Shown: piece by piece, positions 5,973 through 8,035 of the stretch | How the letters are laid out: each line of letters starts with the position of its first letter | Numbering within the stretch: the stretch's first letter is position 1 | NCBI GenBank assembly: GCA_050486105.1 | Contig: JBJHCR010000295.1 | Span: 1-8,035 of the forward strand | Length of the DNA stretch: 8,035 nucleotides | Direction of reading: 5' to 3' | DNA from: JAEXNA01 sp050486105 | GTDB lineage: Bacteria > Vulcanimicrobiota > Xenobia > Xenobiales > JADMJV01 | Notes under the pieces: generated by a model | What the model saw: the letters and a program-made list of their open reading frames with translations, nothing else | Databases searched by the model: none | Told to the model about the DNA's origin: nothing | Position numbers and translations under genes: made by a program

Positions 5973-6413
5973 GGTCGAACCCAAGAGGCTCCAGTGAAAT
6001 CAGCAAGTTCCTGCTCGGCCCAGAGTAGACACTTCTATCAACCCGAGTTCCAGAGGCCAACTCAATGGACCCTCCGGCCGAGGTGTTGGAGATCAAATGG
6101 GCGGTGTACTAGGGTGGGATTGGCTGCTGGCGAAACTTAGTGTGGAGCTATAGCTGTCGACTCGACTTCCATTGAGAATCCGAATACTGTCTTCGGCAAA
6201 AATCGCGTGCTCGAAGACCGGCCGAGCCTGAGCCACTAAGGCGATCAGGCCTGAAGACTGATAGGAACCTACCTCGCCCAGATTGCCCCGAGAGCGGACC
6301 CAGGCTGCCCCCGGAGGGAGCCAGGTGTTGTTAGGACTGAGAATTGACGAGCCGTCGTCGCTGCCAACATCAGTTAGTACAAAATACGATTTGGGCGAAA
6401 GGTATCCCGATTG
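5973..6413 (-). pseudogene. Internal fragment of a PilX-like protein, frameshifted
   Basis: No intact gene fills this stretch, but its minus strand is coding-like. From 6413 down, one frame reads YLSPKSYFVLTDVGSDDGSS, then WLPPGAAWVRSRGNLGEVGSY, LIALVAQARP and FAEDSIRILNGSRVDSYSS, and stops at a TGA (6093-6095). The adjacent frame then continues ISNTSAGGSIELASGTRVDRSVYSGP down to about 6010; one missing base near 6096 would join them. 'W.P..AWV.SRGN.GEV' followed by 'F..DSI.I..GSRVDSY' and 'GGSI.L.SGTRVD.SVYSG' is the usual middle of large PilX-like pilus proteins (recalled family pattern, no search run). The start, leader and transmembrane helix are missing, and so is the C-terminal domain, which could be the piece at 1-569. 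The fragment begins directly after the stop of the zinc-ribbon gene and in the same frame. The last ~40 bases before the operon stop show no clear homology. Confidence 0.65.
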
Positions 6414-7550
6414 CTAACCATCCCCCTTGAGCTGCTTGCCACAGCTGTTGCAAAAGCGGGCGTCGGCTACCGCCAACTTGCCGCCACAGTAGGGGCAAAA
6501 GAGGACCTGAGGAGATTCTGCCCCAGAAGCCCTTGAGGCCTTCTTGCCTTTGCCGGAGGACCGCAGTTTCTTCGGCACTTTCCTTGGCTCTCCCAAAGGG
6601 CACAACAGTTCATCTAGCAGGTCTTGAGCCAATGCAACCGTGGGGGTTGAAAGCAGGACCTCCTGCCCCGGCTGAGCCGGGTCGAGGTACCAAAGGAACT
6701 TGCGGCTTCGAAGAAAGCCGACCTGCGAGGCGACCGGGGTCCCTTGGTGGTCGGCTCCTAGGATCTGAAGGCTAGCAACCGACAGGCGATTTTGCCAATC
6801 CTTCATCAGGAACTCTCCACTGGGACTCAGGCGATAAACCTTCTGTTCTGAAGACTGCAACAGCTCTGTCTGGCAGAGCTCTTCCAGGGCTTTGGTGGGC
6901 TCTTGCAACTGCTCCGGGCTCGGAGTATCAGGCAGCACGGTCAAGAAGAACGGCAAGAGCCAGCGCAGATCGCAGTGCTCGAAGGAGCGGGACACCACCG
7001 TGGCCACCTCGGCGGGAAAGAATTCTGGTCCCAGCACGGTGTGCTCGAGCAAGGCCACCAGGTCTTTTCGCTGCTGCAAATCTGCAACCGCCAGCAAGGT
7101 GAAAAAAGCTGATCGAGACAAGCTGGCACCCCACTCCATCTCCCAAAGTGGGAAATCTCCAACCAACAGGTTCCAGAGGGTGTCCACCGCCTCATCGCGA
7201 TGCTCTAGGCGAACGGACAAGAAGTTCTCCTCATCCTCGCGGATCAGATAGGCTGAGGAATCGGGAGCGGTTGAGGTCACCAGAAAGCGCAGCAATACGG
7301 TGGCCTCGTCTTCTACCATGCTGAGCGTGGCTAAGAGCGCTGGAGCCGCTACTGCCTCCAGCAGGTGTCGATAAGGAGGGCGCTCTTCTTCACTGATCTT
7401 TGACCACCAAGTCTCGGCCTCAACCCCCTGGTCGGGGAGAAGCCAGGCTGAGAAAAGGGTGTTCCTCTCAATCTTCAGTTGATCGAGCAAAGACCCCAGC
7501 CGAACCTTAGGGAAACTCAAGCTTTTCGTTTCCCCTATGGCGCTGCTCAT
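6414..7550 (-). CDS. Protein of unknown function with C-terminal zinc ribbon
   Basis: I do not recognise the main domain of this 378-aa protein. Residues 1-324 are predicted soluble and mostly helical, leucine- and glutamate-rich (for example DEAVDTLWNLLVGDFPLWEMEWG and VADLQQRKDLVALLEHTVLG), with no signal peptide or membrane helix, so it is probably cytoplasmic. A basic, Ser/Lys-rich linker follows (325-350, with KKLRSSGKGKKASRASG). The protein ends in a compact zinc ribbon: Cys352-x2-Cys355 and Cys367-x2-Cys370, in FCPYCGGKLAVADARFCNSC. Such tails usually bind zinc for protein or nucleic-acid contact. ATG at 7548-7550 is preceded by GGGAGAGAGGAC, a good ribosome-binding site. The gene lies 34 bp downstream of the partial gene at 7585-8035 and is probably co-transcribed with it. 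A decayed copy of its tail lies at 1241-1308. Confidence 0.75.
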   Translation of the reverse strand: MSSAIGETKSLSFPKVRLGSLLDQLKIERNTLFSAWLLPDQGVEAETWWSKISEEERPPYRHLLEAVAAPALLATLSMVEDEATVLLRFLVTSTAPDSSAYLIREDEENFLSVRLEHRDEAVDTLWNLLVGDFPLWEMEWGASLSRSAFFTLLAVADLQQRKDLVALLEHTVLGPEFFPAEVATVVSRSFEHCDLRWLLPFFLTVLPDTPSPEQLQEPTKALEELCQTELLQSSEQKVYRLSPSGEFLMKDWQNRLSVASLQILGADHQGTPVASQVGFLRSRKFLWYLDPAQPGQEVLLSTPTVALAQDLLDELLCPLGEPRKVPKKLRSSGKGKKASRASGAESPQVLFCPYCGGKLAVADARFCNSCGKQLKGDG

Positions 7551-7584
7551 GTCCTCTCTCCCATCTTACTCATCGCGCGTTTCG

Positions 7585-8035
7585 TCATTCGGTCCAGACC
7601 TTTCCGTTTTCGATGCGTTGAATTCTTCTCTCCCCGGAGAGAGCCAGGTAGGGACAATCTGAGCAGCCGTTCTTCAAAGAATCACTGGGGTCGTCACCGG
7701 AGATCCAGTGCAGCTTTCCTTGCTCTAACCAAGGCTCAAGTTCGAAGTCAAAGTCACACGAATCTTCAATATTGGAGATCCAACCTAGGGAATTGCGGGC
7801 AGGGATGAAGGCTCGTTCGGTGCCCCACTCGTTAGGTGGAGGCAGTTCCTCGGGTGCCGAGCGGGTAAAGTAGACCACGGCGAAGGCTCGATGCGGCCCC
7901 AGAGGAAGCTCCCGAATGACCGCCTGGACATCAGGGTGCTGCAGGAGCCTAGGCAAAACGTAGGGCAACCCTGGCCCGGGCTTGCACAAGAAGGGAGCAC
8001 ACTCCAAAGGTTCCCCGAGATGGACGGCTCCAGTC
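7585..8035 (-). CDS. Unrecognised protein, C-terminal part (5' end outside window)
   Basis: The frame is open from the window edge to TGA at 7585-7587, about 149 codons, with no ATG. A TTG at 8005-8007 preceded by GGGGA could start a 140-aa product, but the frame stays open upstream and the gene more likely begins outside the window. Visible pieces include PGPGLPYVLPRLLQHPDVQAVIREL, HRAFAVVYFTRSAPEEL, WGTERAFIPARNSLGWISN, an acidic EDSCDFDFELEPWLEQGKLHWI, and a late CSDC pair in NGCSDCPYLAL. No transmembrane segment or signal peptide is seen. I recognise no family. Its close spacing with the zinc-ribbon gene suggests a shared transcript. Confidence 0.6.
   Translation of the reverse strand, partial: TGAVHLGEPLECAPFLCKPGPGLPYVLPRLLQHPDVQAVIRELPLGPHRAFAVVYFTRSAPEELPPPNEWGTERAFIPARNSLGWISNIEDSCDFDFELEPWLEQGKLHWISGDDPSDSLKNGCSDCPYLALSGERRIQRIENGKVWTE

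Noticed and set aside
6892..7251. Plus-strand 119-codon frame over the zinc-ribbon gene
   Set aside because: It is Ser/Lys/Arg-rich antisense of a long gene with a good ribosome-binding site and a zinc-ribbon motif.
1..8035. CRISPR array, tRNA, rRNA, integrase, toxin-antitoxin pair or anti-phage system
   Set aside because: No regularly spaced repeats, no cloverleaf-like or rRNA-like sequence and no nuclease, integrase or toxin motif was seen. The only mobile gene is the IS200-type transposase.

Overview
The window is bacterial DNA of moderately high GC content. It is dominated by type IV pilus/type II secretion (T4P/T2SS) parts and has clear scars of rearrangement. No rRNA, tRNA or other taxonomic marker is present, so the host cannot be named. 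Large PilX-like proteins, a stand-alone GspF and C-terminal zinc-ribbon tails would fit a deep-branching environmental bacterium, but that is only an impression.

Layout, left to right. (1) 1-569, minus: the C-terminal ~190 codons of a large PilX-like, beta-rich pilus-associated protein, with its 5' side cut off. (2) About 570-1233: an IS200/IS605-type insertion sequence with an apparently intact Y1 HUH transposase, terminal hairpins and a stem-loop that hides the transposase ribosome-binding site. (3) 1241-1308, minus: a ~22-codon remnant of a zinc-ribbon tail almost identical in protein sequence to the tail of the gene at 6414-7550. (4) 1331-2545, minus: a full-length GspF/PilC inner-membrane platform protein. 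(5) 2546-2701: a divergent intergenic region. (6) 2702-5950, plus: a tightly overlapping three-gene operon encoding a 656-aa PilX/GspK-like protein, a PilV/GspI-like prepilin and a PilW/GspJ-like prepilin. (7) 5951-6413: a weak hairpin terminator, then, on the minus strand, a frameshifted internal fragment of another PilX-like protein. (8) 6414-7550, minus: a 378-aa protein of unknown function ending in a four-cysteine zinc ribbon. (9) 7585-8035, minus: the 3' part of an unrecognised gene that runs off the window.

How it fits together. The plus-strand operon looks like a minor-pilin tip complex (K/X + I/V + J/W), and the divergent GspF would be its assembly platform. The ATPase, secretin, prepilin peptidase and major pilin are not here and must come from elsewhere. 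The two minus-strand PilX-like pieces carry what look like the middle (5973-6413) and the C-terminus (1-569) of one type of protein. They lie in the right order and orientation to be halves of a single gene split by the ~5.4-kb block between them. Zinc-ribbon tails sit next to PilX-like debris at both edges of that block, which suggests that recombination or insertion at these points built the locus.
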